From the NCBI GenBank assembly GCA_021373255.1, contig JAJFTD010000015.1:1-47525 (forward strand): a stretch of 47,525 nt of DNA, read 5' to 3'. The notes below the pieces were generated by a model that was given only the letters and a program-made list of their open reading frames with translations, did not search any database and was not told where the DNA came from. Position 1 is the stretch's first letter. Every line of letters starts with the position of its first letter. The stretch is from a bacterium (lineage in GTDB: Bacteria; Armatimonadota; UBA5829). Both the position numbers and the translations under genes were made by a program. Shown piece after piece: positions 1 through 8,676 of the stretch.

Positions 1-419
1 ATAGCCACAGCATACCGCTTCTCACCGCGTGATAGAATACCGTCACCCTCTACTACAGGAGAAACAGCGGTAATCTGAGGGTCGAAACGCTCCAGCACGG
101 GCAGCCATCTCCGCCAGTCTTCTATCTTACGTTTGCGTTGCTCCAGAGTCGGAATCCGGCCAATGTAGAGCTTGCCGGATTTACTGAATGGCCCGACCTG
201 GCCCGGAGGGACCGGCTCACGTTCGGGTGGAGAGATCACGATCTGAGGGATCGCGCCGGTCACAGTTGTGATCAATCGCTTCTGCAACCCGCCGATCAGC
301 GAACTCAAGTAGATTATGAGTGTCACGCTGATTACCACCACTCCCATCGCCAGCAGCGTCTGAGCGAACCCGAAGCGAAGGTGCCTGAGACCTACGGATG
401 TAGTAAAACTATCCCACAT
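1..419 (-). CDS. ABC transporter permease (FtsX/MacB-like), N-terminal part
   Basis: This is the first ~139 residues of a protein whose rest lies beyond the left edge. It opens with a short cytoplasmic segment (MWDSFTTSVGLRHLRFG), then one hydrophobic helix around residues 20-42 (LLAMGVVVISVTLIIYL). A soluble, probably extracytoplasmic stretch with a PQIVISPPE motif follows. That layout is typical of FtsX-type permeases such as MacB and LolC, which move substrates from the inner membrane or periplasm using ATP hydrolysed by a partner. The ATG at 417-419 lies just past the TAG stop of the upstream HlyD-type gene, with a GGAGGAATAGG-like ribosome site overlapping that gene's end, so the two are probably co-translated. 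The ATPase is not in the window and is presumably further left. The family is fairly sure; the substrate is unknown. Confidence 0.75.
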   Translation of the reverse strand, partial: MWDSFTTSVGLRHLRFGFAQTLLAMGVVVISVTLIIYLSSLIGGLQKRLITTVTGAIPQIVISPPEREPVPPGQVGPFSKSGKLYIGRIPTLEQRKRKIEDWRRWLPVLERFDPQITAVSPVVEGDGILSRGEKRYAVA

Positions 420-422
420 TGC

Positions 423-1871
423 CTATTCCTCCGCAGCCCGGACGCGCTGCCCATCCTGGACCGCAGTGCCCTCGGTAATGACCCTGTCTTGAGTGCTAAC
501 ACCCTCTACAGCAGCGTAATCTTGCCCTCTACCAAGAACCCGAATACTACGCCGCACCGCCCGGCGGCTCTCTACGACAAAGACATAAGTTCGTTCACCC
601 TCCTCTATCAATGCGGAGTTCGGCACTGCGAGTGCATTGGGGAACCGCCCCACTTCTATGTAGGCATCCACGGTGATGTCAGGCCGTGCATAAGGCGGAA
701 GAGAGGTCGGTTTGAGCCTAAGCACCACCACCCCACGCTCGGTGTCAATCTCCGGACCCACCCGCGTGAGCACTGCATTGAACGGGTTTTGCTGATAAGC
801 TGGTGCGACTATTGTCGCAAGCTGGCCTGGCCGGAGTTTGGGCAGATTGACTTCATCGGTCTCTACATAAATCTCCGTGCGGCTCATATCGGCAACAGTA
901 AGGAGAGTGGTTCCGGGGTTAACAGACTGCCCTGGCTCCACGCTTCGCGTCACCACCAAGCCGTTTAGCGGCGATCTGATTATCCTTTTCGCAAGCTCAT
1001 CACGCGCGGCACGAACAGCAGCATCGGCCTCATTCACCCTCGACTCAGCAACCCGCACGTCCTCCAGCCTCGGTAGATTGAGTAGCCGCTGAAGGTCCTG
1101 CTGGGCGATGCGCACCGACTCTTCCAGGGTAGCGCGGGCAGCCTGCACATCGGCTTGTGCCGCCGCGATCTGTTCCCGGGATGCGGGTTGTCGAGCCAGC
1201 AGCAACTGTTGCCGAGCTGCATTCTCCGCTGCACGAGTCTGATCCGCCGTTGCCTGGGCCTTATCAAGATCGGCTCGTGATATAGCACCGCTCCCAAACA
1301 AACGCCTTGCCCGATTTAAATCAGCTTGAGCCTGCACCCGTGCAGCACGAGCCTGCGCCAGTTGGGCTTCAGCGCGACGTCGCTCCGCAGGCCGCCCTCC
1401 GCGCTGAAGTTCTCTTAGCCGTTCTTGAGCAGCAGCCAGCTTGGCGCCATTTACCCGCCGGGCCTGACTAACTTCTGCACGCGCACGGGCTATATCTTCT
1501 GGATACGCCCCTCTGCGGGTCTGTATGAGCTGTGCACGTGCTGTCTGCGCGGCGAGTTCCGCCCGCCTCACGCTCTGTAACTGTTCGCTGCGTTCAAGTA
1601 TTATCAGCACTTGTCCCACTGTAACCTTGTCACCCTCATCCACGAAAACACTCTCCACAGTCCCTTGCACTTGTGAACCGATGTTGCTCTGGCGGATAGC
1701 GCGGAGGCGGCCGGTGGCGATGACCAGTTCCACAACCTCACGCCGCTGAGGCTGCACAACAGTCACCTGCTTTATTGGTCTGAACAGGCGTAGAAGTACA
1801 ATCCCCACCAGCGTCAATCCCAGGACAACCAGCCCCGCTATGATTAATCGTCTCCGCCTGATCTGCAGCAA
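423..1871 (-). CDS. HlyD/MacA-type periplasmic adaptor (membrane fusion protein)
   Basis: This 482-residue protein should link an inner-membrane exporter to an outer partner. An Arg-rich N-terminus and one membrane helix (about residues 9-29) anchor it. A biotinyl-lipoyl-like half follows (GTVESVFVDEGDKVTVGQ). A long Ala/Arg/Gln-rich coiled-coil hairpin spans roughly residues 85-290. The second lipoyl half (RSPLNGLVVTRSVEPGQ) and beta-barrel segments with a VPNSALIEEG strand complete it. The hairpin is longer than in minimal MacA proteins. The start appears to be TTG at 1869-1871: a strong GGAGG lies 7 nt upstream, and no better in-frame start is seen. Three bases separate it from the FtsX-type permease downstream, which makes a MacAB/LolC-type efflux or export system likely. 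The exported substrate cannot be told from sequence. Confidence 0.88.
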   Translation of the reverse strand: MLQIRRRRLIIAGLVVLGLTLVGIVLLRLFRPIKQVTVVQPQRREVVELVIATGRLRAIRQSNIGSQVQGTVESVFVDEGDKVTVGQVLIILERSEQLQSVRRAELAAQTARAQLIQTRRGAYPEDIARARAEVSQARRVNGAKLAAAQERLRELQRGGRPAERRRAEAQLAQARAARVQAQADLNRARRLFGSGAISRADLDKAQATADQTRAAENAARQQLLLARQPASREQIAAAQADVQAARATLEESVRIAQQDLQRLLNLPRLEDVRVAESRVNEADAAVRAARDELAKRIIRSPLNGLVVTRSVEPGQSVNPGTTLLTVADMSRTEIYVETDEVNLPKLRPGQLATIVAPAYQQNPFNAVLTRVGPEIDTERGVVVLRLKPTSLPPYARPDITVDAYIEVGRFPNALAVPNSALIEEGERTYVFVVESRRAVRRSIRVLGRGQDYAAVEGVSTQDRVITEGTAVQDGQRVRAAEE

Positions 1872-1912
1872 TCTTTATCCTCCGCCAGTTCGAGTTTACC
1901 CAATGCGGGTCA

Positions 1913-1940
1913 TGCGTTGCGCGTTATGCGTCGTGCGTCG
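1913..1940. repeat. GCGTT-rich dispersed tract, copy 1
   Basis: A run of TGCGTTGCGCGTTATGCG-like units sits just upstream of the exporter operon. Related tracts lie at 13196-13227 and 37987-38022. The unit spacing is irregular, so this is a degenerate low-complexity repeat and not a CRISPR or regular tandem array. Confidence 0.6.
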
Positions 1941-1968
1941 TTTGGTTCCGGTCACATTGTGCGTCCGG

Positions 1969-1999
1969 CGGCTTCGGCAGCTTCGCAGTCCGAAGCAAC
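1969..1999 (-). repeat. REP unit (solo), minus orientation
   Basis: On the minus strand this reads GTTGCTTCGGACTGCG and continues through AGCTGCCGAAGCCG. It is the same 31 nt unit that flanks the RAYT gene at 28929-28959 and 29558-29588. The CTTCG/CGAAG arms can form a hairpin directly after GTTG. The 3' extension (GCCGGACGCACAA) is also shared with the copy at 29558-29588. Confidence 0.8.
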
Positions 2000-2028
2000 A
2001 TGCGTTATTTCTTTGTCCCTTTTCGCGT

Positions 2029-2057
2029 TTTCGCTCCTTCGCGCTGTCGCGATGAAA
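2029..2057 (-). repeat. 29 nt dispersed motif, copy 1
   Basis: On the minus strand it begins TTTCATCGCGACAGCGCG and ends AGGAGCGAAA. It matches 41558-41586 at 28 of 29 positions. In both places a REP unit follows on the same strand within about 20-35 bases, so the motif and the REP may be parts of one larger element. Confidence 0.7.
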
Positions 2058-2209
2058 AGTCGCTAAGTGAACGATGTTGAGATTAGAGGAAAAATGCCTG
2101 GCTGTTAGAGAAGAAAGAATGATGCAAGCGGGTATAATGTTTTCTGTACCCTCGGACACATCAGGCGCTGGTTCAAGCGTATGATTATAGAATAACAGTG
2201 GAGGTAGGT

Positions 2210-5077
2210 ATGATTAGGAAGTCGTTCGGCGGCGTCAGCCGGTTCTTCATTCTGGCAGTTCTTCTTCTGGCGATCAGCATGTCTTGTGCGTGGGCACAGC
2301 TCACCGGTGTGACCGAGACCAAGCTGGACAACGGGCTCACCGTGCTCACAAAAGAGGTTCACTCAGCGCCGGTGTTTACCGCACAAGTGTGGTTTAAAGT
2401 GGGCTCACGTGACGAGCACACAGGCATAACAGGAGTCTCGCACCTGCTGGAGCACATGCTTTTTAATTCAAGCAAGAACTTCAGAAAAGGCGAGATCAGC
2501 AATATGATCCGCAAGCGAGGTGGGATAGAAAACGCCGCCACATGGACTGATTTCACCTACTATTGGCAGCTTTTGTCCAGTGATAACCTTGAGTTTGCCC
2601 TGCAGACGCTGGCTGAGCGGGTTGGAAACGCAAGCCTACGTGAAGATGAGTTCAAAAACGAGAGGACTGTGGTGCTCTCCGAACTCGAAGGCCGTGAAAA
2701 TGACCCGGACTGGATTCTCTACCGCGATGATATGGCGGCGGCATTTATGGCTCATCCTTACCAGTGGCCGGTTATCGGTTGGAGGTCGGATGTCGAAAAT
2801 ATCGATGTTCAGCAGCTTCGGAACTATTACAACGCATACTATTATCCCAACAATGCCACGCTGGTGCTGGTGGGTGATTTCAGCTCAAAGAACGCAATTG
2901 CACTGGTAAAGAAATACTTCGGTGACAAGCCCAAGCACAACCTACCGGAGCCCATGCATACAGCCGAGCCGCCACAACGCGGCGAGCGTGATGTCACGGT
3001 ACGCATGGAAGGCAATGCCGAGCGAGTAATGCTTGCATATCACATCCCCAGTCTGACCGACACCGATACCTATCCGATTATGGTCCTCGATCAGGTAATG
3101 AGCGGCGGCAGGTCAAGCAGACTGTATCAAGCACTTGTGGAGACCCGGCTGGCTACCAGCGCGTGGTCTAATGCCAGCACGCGTAAGGACCCGTCGCTGT
3201 TCTTCTTTGGAGCCACCGCGCAGCGCGGAGTCAACGCCGATGCGCTTCGCAAGGAGCTTTTGAATCAGATCGACAAGGCAAAGAGCACGCTTCCGACTGA
3301 TCAGGAGATGCAGGCGGCGAAGAACCAGCTTCAGGCGTCATTCGTGTTCCAAAACGACAGTGTATCAGACCAGGGCGAGCAGTTGGGCTATTATGCCACC
3401 GTGGCTGATTGGACGTATTTGGACAAACTCATCCCGAATATCAATGCCGTGACCCCAGAGCAAGTCCAGGACGTAGCTAAAAAATATTTCACCACTGATA
3501 ACCTCACTGCGGCGACATTCATACCGACAGATGGCACAGCCACCGGTGGAGCACCAGAGGCCGCCCCGGCAGTGGGGCCGGTCGAACACAGCACATTGCC
3601 TACCAAAGCCCAGGGGCTCAGCTTCTACGATGACGGCGAATCGGCAGACCAGGCTGACACAGATTTGCAGGAAGCGACAGACGCACAGGTATCAGACGTT
3701 CAGGCAGAAGACACACAGCCGTCAGACGCGCAACCGGCAGATATTCAGTTGACGAGTCAACCGGCTACCACTCCCGCCGCCGGGCCTGCGAAAACTTCCG
3801 GGAACAACCTCGTGCGGCCACAAAGGGTGGTGCTGGACAACGGTATCGTCGTGATTGTGCAGGAAAACCACTCAAACCCCACAGTTGCAATATCAGGCGT
3901 CACTAAAGCAGGAGGCTACTTTGACCAACAGGGCAAGGACGGCGTGGCGGAGCTTACTGCGGAGATGGTCGGGCGTGGCACCAAGACACGTTCGGCACTC
4001 GATTTGGCTAGAGCATCGGAGTTTGTTGGGGCGAGCTTGAGCACATCAGCCGAAGTGGAAAGAATGAGCTTCGGGGCGAAGTCGCTTACCAAAGACTTCC
4101 CGCTGATGCTCGACCTGCTCTCCGATGAACTCAGAAACGCCACTTTCCCGCAGGATCAGTTCGATCGGGCCAGGGGTGAGAGGGCATCAGGTTTGGAGCA
4201 GAGCAAAGAATCGCCTGAAGCGGTGGCATTCCGTGCGTTCTATAACAGCATATATCCCGACGGGCACCCGTATCACGAGCCGACTATTGAGCAGGCACAG
4301 CAGGAGTTGCAATCGATCACGCGTGATGACCTGGTGTCGTTCTACAACAGCTATTACAGGCCGGACACCACCATCATCACGATTGTGGGTGATGTGAACG
4401 CTGCTGCGGCTGTAGATGCAGTGAAAAAATACTTCGGCGACTGGAAAGCCGAAGGAGCAGCGCCCAAGGTGGACATAGCCACAGTGCAGCCCCCGGCGCA
4501 GGCTGCTAAGATCGTGATGCCCATGATGGACAAGAGCGAGGTGGATATAGTCTACGGTTATCCATTGGGGCTCAAGCGCAGCGACCCGGATTACTACGCA
4601 TTTCGTGTCTTGAATCAGATACTCGGAGGCGCAGGGGCGCTCACGAGCATCCTGGGAGATGAAATCCGGGAGAAGAAGGGGCTGGTCTATAACGTCTATT
4701 CCAGCTTCAGCGCAACCCTTGGCGCGGGCCCATGGTATGCGGCGCTGGGCACAAACCCGAAGAACGCCGATAAAGCCATCGATGTGCTCAAAACCGAGAT
4801 TGTGGACTTCAAGCAGCGTGGGGCGAACCGCGAGGAGTTTGAGCAGGCCAGAGACTTTATAATAGGCGTCTTCCCAATCGCTCTGGAGACCAACGAAGGC
4901 GTCGCCTCGGCATTGCTCAACGCTGAATTCTACGGGCTGGGTATGGACTACCTGCGCAACTACGCGAACATCTACAGGGCAGTCACGCTGGACCAGGTGA
5001 ACGCTGCAGCGCAGAAATATCTGCACCCAGAGAGTGCAACGCTGGTAGTAGCGGGGCCGTATCAGGAGACGAAGTAG
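2210..5077 (+). CDS. Secreted M16-family zinc metallopeptidase, two M16 units
   Basis: This protein of about 955 residues belongs to the M16 (pitrilysin/insulinase) peptidase family. A signal peptide (residues 1-29, hydrophobic core FFILAVLLLAISM, ending AWA-Q) should export it. The first M16 unit carries the inverted zinc motif H-L-L-E-H at residues 78-82, followed about 75 residues on by the Glu-rich ERTVVLSELEGRE segment, as expected for a catalytic half. A low-complexity Asp/Gln/Thr/Pro linker (about residues 465-530) leads to a second M16 unit that lacks HxxEH, so it probably only helps form the substrate chamber. ATG at 2210 is chosen because the in-frame GTG at 2198 lies inside the GGAGGTAGG ribosome site. 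The gene is monocistronic and likely digests peptides in the cell envelope. Confidence 0.92.
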   Translation: MIRKSFGGVSRFFILAVLLLAISMSCAWAQLTGVTETKLDNGLTVLTKEVHSAPVFTAQVWFKVGSRDEHTGITGVSHLLEHMLFNSSKNFRKGEISNMIRKRGGIENAATWTDFTYYWQLLSSDNLEFALQTLAERVGNASLREDEFKNERTVVLSELEGRENDPDWILYRDDMAAAFMAHPYQWPVIGWRSDVENIDVQQLRNYYNAYYYPNNATLVLVGDFSSKNAIALVKKYFGDKPKHNLPEPMHTAEPPQRGERDVTVRMEGNAERVMLAYHIPSLTDTDTYPIMVLDQVMSGGRSSRLYQALVETRLATSAWSNASTRKDPSLFFFGATAQRGVNADALRKELLNQIDKAKSTLPTDQEMQAAKNQLQASFVFQNDSVSDQGEQLGYYATVADWTYLDKLIPNINAVTPEQVQDVAKKYFTTDNLTAATFIPTDGTATGGAPEAAPAVGPVEHSTLPTKAQGLSFYDDGESADQADTDLQEATDAQVSDVQAEDTQPSDAQPADIQLTSQPATTPAAGPAKTSGNNLVRPQRVVLDNGIVVIVQENHSNPTVAISGVTKAGGYFDQQGKDGVAELTAEMVGRGTKTRSALDLARASEFVGASLSTSAEVERMSFGAKSLTKDFPLMLDLLSDELRNATFPQDQFDRARGERASGLEQSKESPEAVAFRAFYNSIYPDGHPYHEPTIEQAQQELQSITRDDLVSFYNSYYRPDTTIITIVGDVNAAAAVDAVKKYFGDWKAEGAAPKVDIATVQPPAQAAKIVMPMMDKSEVDIVYGYPLGLKRSDPDYYAFRVLNQILGGAGALTSILGDEIREKKGLVYNVYSSFSATLGAGPWYAALGTNPKNADKAIDVLKTEIVDFKQRGANREEFEQARDFIIGVFPIALETNEGVASALLNAEFYGLGMDYLRNYANIYRAVTLDQVNAAAQKYLHPESATLVVAGPYQETK

Positions 5078-5100
5078 CTTCTGTCATGTTCGGCATATGT

Positions 5101-5217
5101 ACAGCGTGCTCCCTCGCCCAGGGGGAGAGGGCTGGGGTGAGGGCGCAATGTTACTCCGAAGATACGTTGCCCCCCTCACCTTAATCCTCTCCCGCCAGGG
5201 GAGAGGAAATACGCTGT
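5101..5217. repeat. Long imperfect inverted repeat with CCTCTCCC palindromes
   Basis: This 117 bp element lies between two convergent genes. Its ends are inverted (ACAGCGT at 5101 and ACGCTGT at 5211-5217), and both halves carry GGGAGAGG...GGTGAGGG-type blocks in opposite orientation, so the transcript could fold into a long hairpin. The right half closely matches 47336-47376. It may stop transcription from both sides; it could also be a MITE-like remnant. Confidence 0.7.
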
Positions 5218-5236
5218 GCGTGACCAACCATTACAG

Positions 5237-7156
5237 CTACATCCGGGCTTTTCTGGTGTCGTGACTCATCTCAGGCGGCGGTTGATAGAGCGTTTCGCTC
5301 GGCCGCCGCTTTTCGTCCACAAGAGCCGTTGGAGGACACAGCGCATTGAGCGCATAACGCAGCCCGAATGCCAGGTAGCCTGCGCAGCTTGCAAACGCGA
5401 GCCCGCTGATGGCCTGGCCGGTTTCGCAATCCACGCTCTCGCAGGCGATGCCGTCATCTAGCCCGGCGCGCCTTAGGAAGTCCAGCGCCTGCTCCTTGCG
5501 GCCGGTGAGCAAATCGTTTACCACACTCAACAGCGATGAGCCCTCACACCCGGAATGTGGGTTGTGTTCGGAATGAATCCACTGCACGGTGTTCTTATAC
5601 ACAGGATCATTCGGCGTGCAGAACCCGAAATAAGTCATTAACTGCAGGCTGCCGGCAGGGTCATCTCCCATCTCGTATTCGCCTTGCAGGTCTACACTGC
5701 GTGCGAACATCCTGCCGAACGGGCCTTCAACGATGAAGTGCTCAGTTATGGCATTCTTCACGCTGATTGCCAGACGTTTGGCATCGTCCGAGCGGTCGAT
5801 ATCGCGAATTCGGTCGTATATGCGTGCGACGTCCAGCAGCACTCGCCATACAAGCATGTTGGAGAAACATTCGTAAGGCAGCCGTGACGGAGCGCCTGAA
5901 GGAAGCAACAGTGTCTCGAACAGGGCTACTTCGGGATGCCGTTGCGCTGCGAGAATCTGTTGAATGGTGTTGACCCCACCCTGCACCCGCCTGTCGAATA
6001 GCACCGACATATCTCCTGTGAGATCCACATAGAGATCCAACGCACGAATGGGAGCACATAGCTGATCGAGTTGGAAACCGGGCTGGAGCACCTTGCCATT
6101 TATAAAGCGCGAGTGCATACCGACGTTAGGAAGCTGCTTGGTAAAGGCGTAAATAAGCATCTTCCGCGCCTGAGCCCAGTTGATCTGAAGAACAGCGGGC
6201 AGCGACCAACGCATGGCGTCACGGTCCCAATAAGCCGCGCACCAATCATTACTGGAACTGCGGGAAGTGGAAATCACCAACTCCTCTGTATCCAATGCGA
6301 TCGCCTGGGAGTAGAAGTAGTTATAAAAAGAGTTGATGTTCATAACCCGCTTGAAATGCGGGTCATCGCACTCGATAATATGCTTATCCAGCCAACTCTT
6401 GAGATTGGCAAGCAAACGATCCCATGTCTGGAGCCGCAACTCCTCGGCAGAAGCAATTGCAGATACTTCCTCCATACCAAGCCCTATGTACATAGGCATA
6501 TGCCTGGTCTCACCTGGCTGGAGGACATATTCGTCGGTGACTTCGTAGTAGACCGGCACATCCACCCCAGCCTTTACATAATCACCCGAACCTTCTGTAA
6601 TATTCTCCTGGCCTACAATCTTGGCAGTGGAAATGTCCGGAGAGAGCAGCGCGAAGGCGAACAGCGGCGTGTTGCCGCGATACTCCACGATTGGAACGCC
6701 GGGTTTCCAGTTACTGATGTACGCATACTTGGCGCCGAGCATTTGCTTGGATAAGTTCGCGGTGTGGAAGCAGGATTTCCAGCAACCCTTCCAGCCAGCT
6801 TTGACCGTAACGTCGTGGTCTGATGTATTTTCAATAGTCAGAACAGAAACATATCCCCTGCGCTCGATGGGAGCAACCACCAGCGATGTGGCCGTGATGC
6901 GCGGGCTGGAGACCCTGAAGCGGGGAATCCAATATGAGATAAGTTCGGCCTGGGTTTGCTCCTCGAATAGCTCATCGCCATCTACCTGCACTGTCGGTTT
7001 GAGAAGTGGGCAATTCTCAGCACCGTGGATCTCAACCACACCCCGAAAACCCTCGTGCACGAACCCAACGCGCTCTATTCCAGCCGTAGCTGTGGATATC
7101 CCCGGGAGCGAAACGTATTCATTACCGGTATTGAGATGGCGATAGGATATGCTCAT
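5237..7156 (-). CDS. Six-hairpin glycosidase-like protein (debranching/GH63-like)
   Basis: This 639-residue cytosolic-looking protein has no signal peptide. Residues 1-245 look beta-rich, like the N-terminal supersandwich of many (alpha/alpha)6 glycosidases. The rest is helical, with an AAYWDRDAMRW motif at about residues 307-317 and LQPGFQLDQLC near 357. Both resemble the segments that carry acidic residues in amylo-alpha-1,6-glucosidase, GH63 and GH15-type enzymes. A role in hydrolysing an oligosaccharide or a glycogen-like polymer is therefore plausible; the exact GH family and substrate are not assignable by eye. Its ATG overlaps the upstream DUF1015 gene by ATGA (7153-7156), so the two are translationally coupled. 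The C-terminal tail (SHDTRKARM) is basic and unlike the rest. Confidence 0.7.
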   Translation of the reverse strand: MSISYRHLNTGNEYVSLPGISTATAGIERVGFVHEGFRGVVEIHGAENCPLLKPTVQVDGDELFEEQTQAELISYWIPRFRVSSPRITATSLVVAPIERRGYVSVLTIENTSDHDVTVKAGWKGCWKSCFHTANLSKQMLGAKYAYISNWKPGVPIVEYRGNTPLFAFALLSPDISTAKIVGQENITEGSGDYVKAGVDVPVYYEVTDEYVLQPGETRHMPMYIGLGMEEVSAIASAEELRLQTWDRLLANLKSWLDKHIIECDDPHFKRVMNINSFYNYFYSQAIALDTEELVISTSRSSSNDWCAAYWDRDAMRWSLPAVLQINWAQARKMLIYAFTKQLPNVGMHSRFINGKVLQPGFQLDQLCAPIRALDLYVDLTGDMSVLFDRRVQGGVNTIQQILAAQRHPEVALFETLLLPSGAPSRLPYECFSNMLVWRVLLDVARIYDRIRDIDRSDDAKRLAISVKNAITEHFIVEGPFGRMFARSVDLQGEYEMGDDPAGSLQLMTYFGFCTPNDPVYKNTVQWIHSEHNPHSGCEGSSLLSVVNDLLTGRKEQALDFLRRAGLDDGIACESVDCETGQAISGLAFASCAGYLAFGLRYALNALCPPTALVDEKRRPSETLYQPPPEMSHDTRKARM

Positions 7157-8436
7157 TGATCCATCTTCCTGAGAACAAGTCCGCTGAGCAGCTTCGGATA
7201 GAAGTAGGTCGCCTTTTGCGGCATCTTTTCACCAGCTTCAGCGATGTCCAGCACAGCCTTGACCTCAATGTTATTTAAAAGGAATGCAATCTGCCTTTCG
7301 CCGGAATCTACCAGCCCTATAGCTTCTTCAGCGTCGCGGGTATAAATAATGTGCGTCTGGTTGCGGAGTTTGTCCTGGTCGATGTCCAGCGAGCGTTCGA
7401 GAACCAGCTTGTGCAGGACGTTAAGCTCCAGGCTGCGACTCGCCTCAGAGCCCTCCAGCACCGCACCTGGGTCCTGTTTGAGCTTGAGTGTGCGAGCATC
7501 GCCTTTGCTATATATTCCAATTGCGCCCAGCCGTGCCATGTCATCAAGCAGGCTCTCTTTGGATGATTCCCGCACATCGAACATCTCCGCCAAGCTGGCG
7601 TCGAGGTTGGCAAGGAGATCATCAGGCACATTGCCGACCACTCTATGAGTGGGGTAGACGGTCATGTCTTTCTGGAATACGTTCGCAATAGTCATCAGCG
7701 CATAGTCCGACGGCATCTCACAGCAGCCCGCCTGGCAACCGCACTTCTCACGCATCTCGTCACGGTATGCAAGGGCAGTCTCATAGCGATGGTGTCCATC
7801 AGCGATGGCAATCGGCTTATCCTTGAGGTAGTCGACCACAATGGCGATTTCACTTGGGTCGTTCACAATCCAGAGGATGTGCCGCACGCCGTCACGATCG
7901 CGAACATCGGCAACGGGGGTCTGCTTCGCGGCGCGGTCCATCACCTTGTCCAACGTGCCCTCTTCATCGGCATAAAGGCCATAGACGGAGTCCAGATTCG
8001 CCTGGGTTGCGCGGATCAGCGGTGACAGGTGCGACTTGGGTTTGGCCAGGGTGTTCTCATGCGGAAGAATAACTCTATCGGAATATGGATGGAGCTTCGC
8101 TGCAACGGTGAGGCCGCGGACTGTCTTAGACCGTCCATCACGCTCGAACTGTTGCTCATAGACATATATCGACGGCTGCTCGTCGCGAACAAACACGCCC
8201 TCTTCCAGCCACTGGTCCAGATAGCGGCGCGCACGAGTAAAGCGGTTCTCCTGCTCGCTGTCACCCTCAATGTCCTCACCAAGGATCAGCCGGACGAAGT
8301 TATTGGGATGCACATTGTAATAGTGCTTCTTGTCCTCTGGTGAGATGATGTCATAAGGTGGGCTGGTGACTTTATCGAGTTCGCCAACCACCGCTTGATT
8401 ATATCGAATGCCCTTGAATGCCGCTACTTCCGCCAA
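7153..8436 (-). CDS. DUF1015 family protein
   Basis: This 427-residue protein matches the widespread DUF1015 family from its first lines: FKGIRYN..., SPPYDIISPED and NFVRLILGE near the N-terminus, and an IADGHHRYETAL motif in the middle. The family is typically 400-450 residues, so this copy looks complete. Its biochemical role is not established; the conserved ADGHHRYETA segment suggests an enzyme. A cysteine-rich insertion (KCGCQAGCCEMP, around residues 230-245) could bind a metal. The ATG at 8436 follows a clear TAGGGAGA ribosome site. The stop overlaps the glycosidase-like gene by 4 nt, forming a two-gene operon. A TATAAT (8489-8494 on the minus strand) lies upstream without an obvious -35 box. 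Confidence 0.88.
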   Translation of the reverse strand: MAEVAAFKGIRYNQAVVGELDKVTSPPYDIISPEDKKHYYNVHPNNFVRLILGEDIEGDSEQENRFTRARRYLDQWLEEGVFVRDEQPSIYVYEQQFERDGRSKTVRGLTVAAKLHPYSDRVILPHENTLAKPKSHLSPLIRATQANLDSVYGLYADEEGTLDKVMDRAAKQTPVADVRDRDGVRHILWIVNDPSEIAIVVDYLKDKPIAIADGHHRYETALAYRDEMREKCGCQAGCCEMPSDYALMTIANVFQKDMTVYPTHRVVGNVPDDLLANLDASLAEMFDVRESSKESLLDDMARLGAIGIYSKGDARTLKLKQDPGAVLEGSEASRSLELNVLHKLVLERSLDIDQDKLRNQTHIIYTRDAEEAIGLVDSGERQIAFLLNNIEVKAVLDIAEAGEKMPQKATYFYPKLLSGLVLRKMDQ

Positions 8437-8676
8437 ATTATTCTCCCTACCACGTTCAATTGAGAGGCGGCCCGTGCGCCGCCGGGATATTATATCATAA
8501 GGCTATAGGGTTTCGGAACGGGCTGCAACTGTGCATGGCTCGGCCTATATATTTCATTTACAGAATTTCCAGGAATCTGCAGGAATTCTATACAGTCTGG
8601 GGAACGTAACTCATAGAGTAGCGGACCAATAAAACGGTCGGCCATATTTACTATCTCTTTAGGTAGGGAGCATGTA

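Larger units (their letters stand above)
1872..2209. other. Repeat-rich intergenic region between divergent genes
   Basis: This 338-base gap separates the minus-strand exporter genes from the plus-strand M16 peptidase gene. It holds a GCGTT-rich tract (1913-1940), a REP unit (1969-1999) and a 29 nt dispersed motif (2029-2057). Near the peptidase gene there is an isolated TATAAT at 2133-2138. I could not pair it with a convincing -35 box, so it is only a possible promoter. I see no coding sequence here. Confidence 0.6.

Noticed and set aside
138-968. A 276-codon plus-strand frame spanning two minus-strand genes
   Set aside because: It crosses the HlyD/permease boundary antisense to both and has no domain signature.
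4187-5026. A 279-codon open frame on the minus strand
   Set aside because: It lies wholly antisense to the C-terminal M16 unit, which has clear family motifs; the antisense product shows no recognisable domain.
6071-6754. A 227-codon open frame on the plus strand
   Set aside because: It is antisense to the glycosidase-like gene; no ribosome site or domain supports it.
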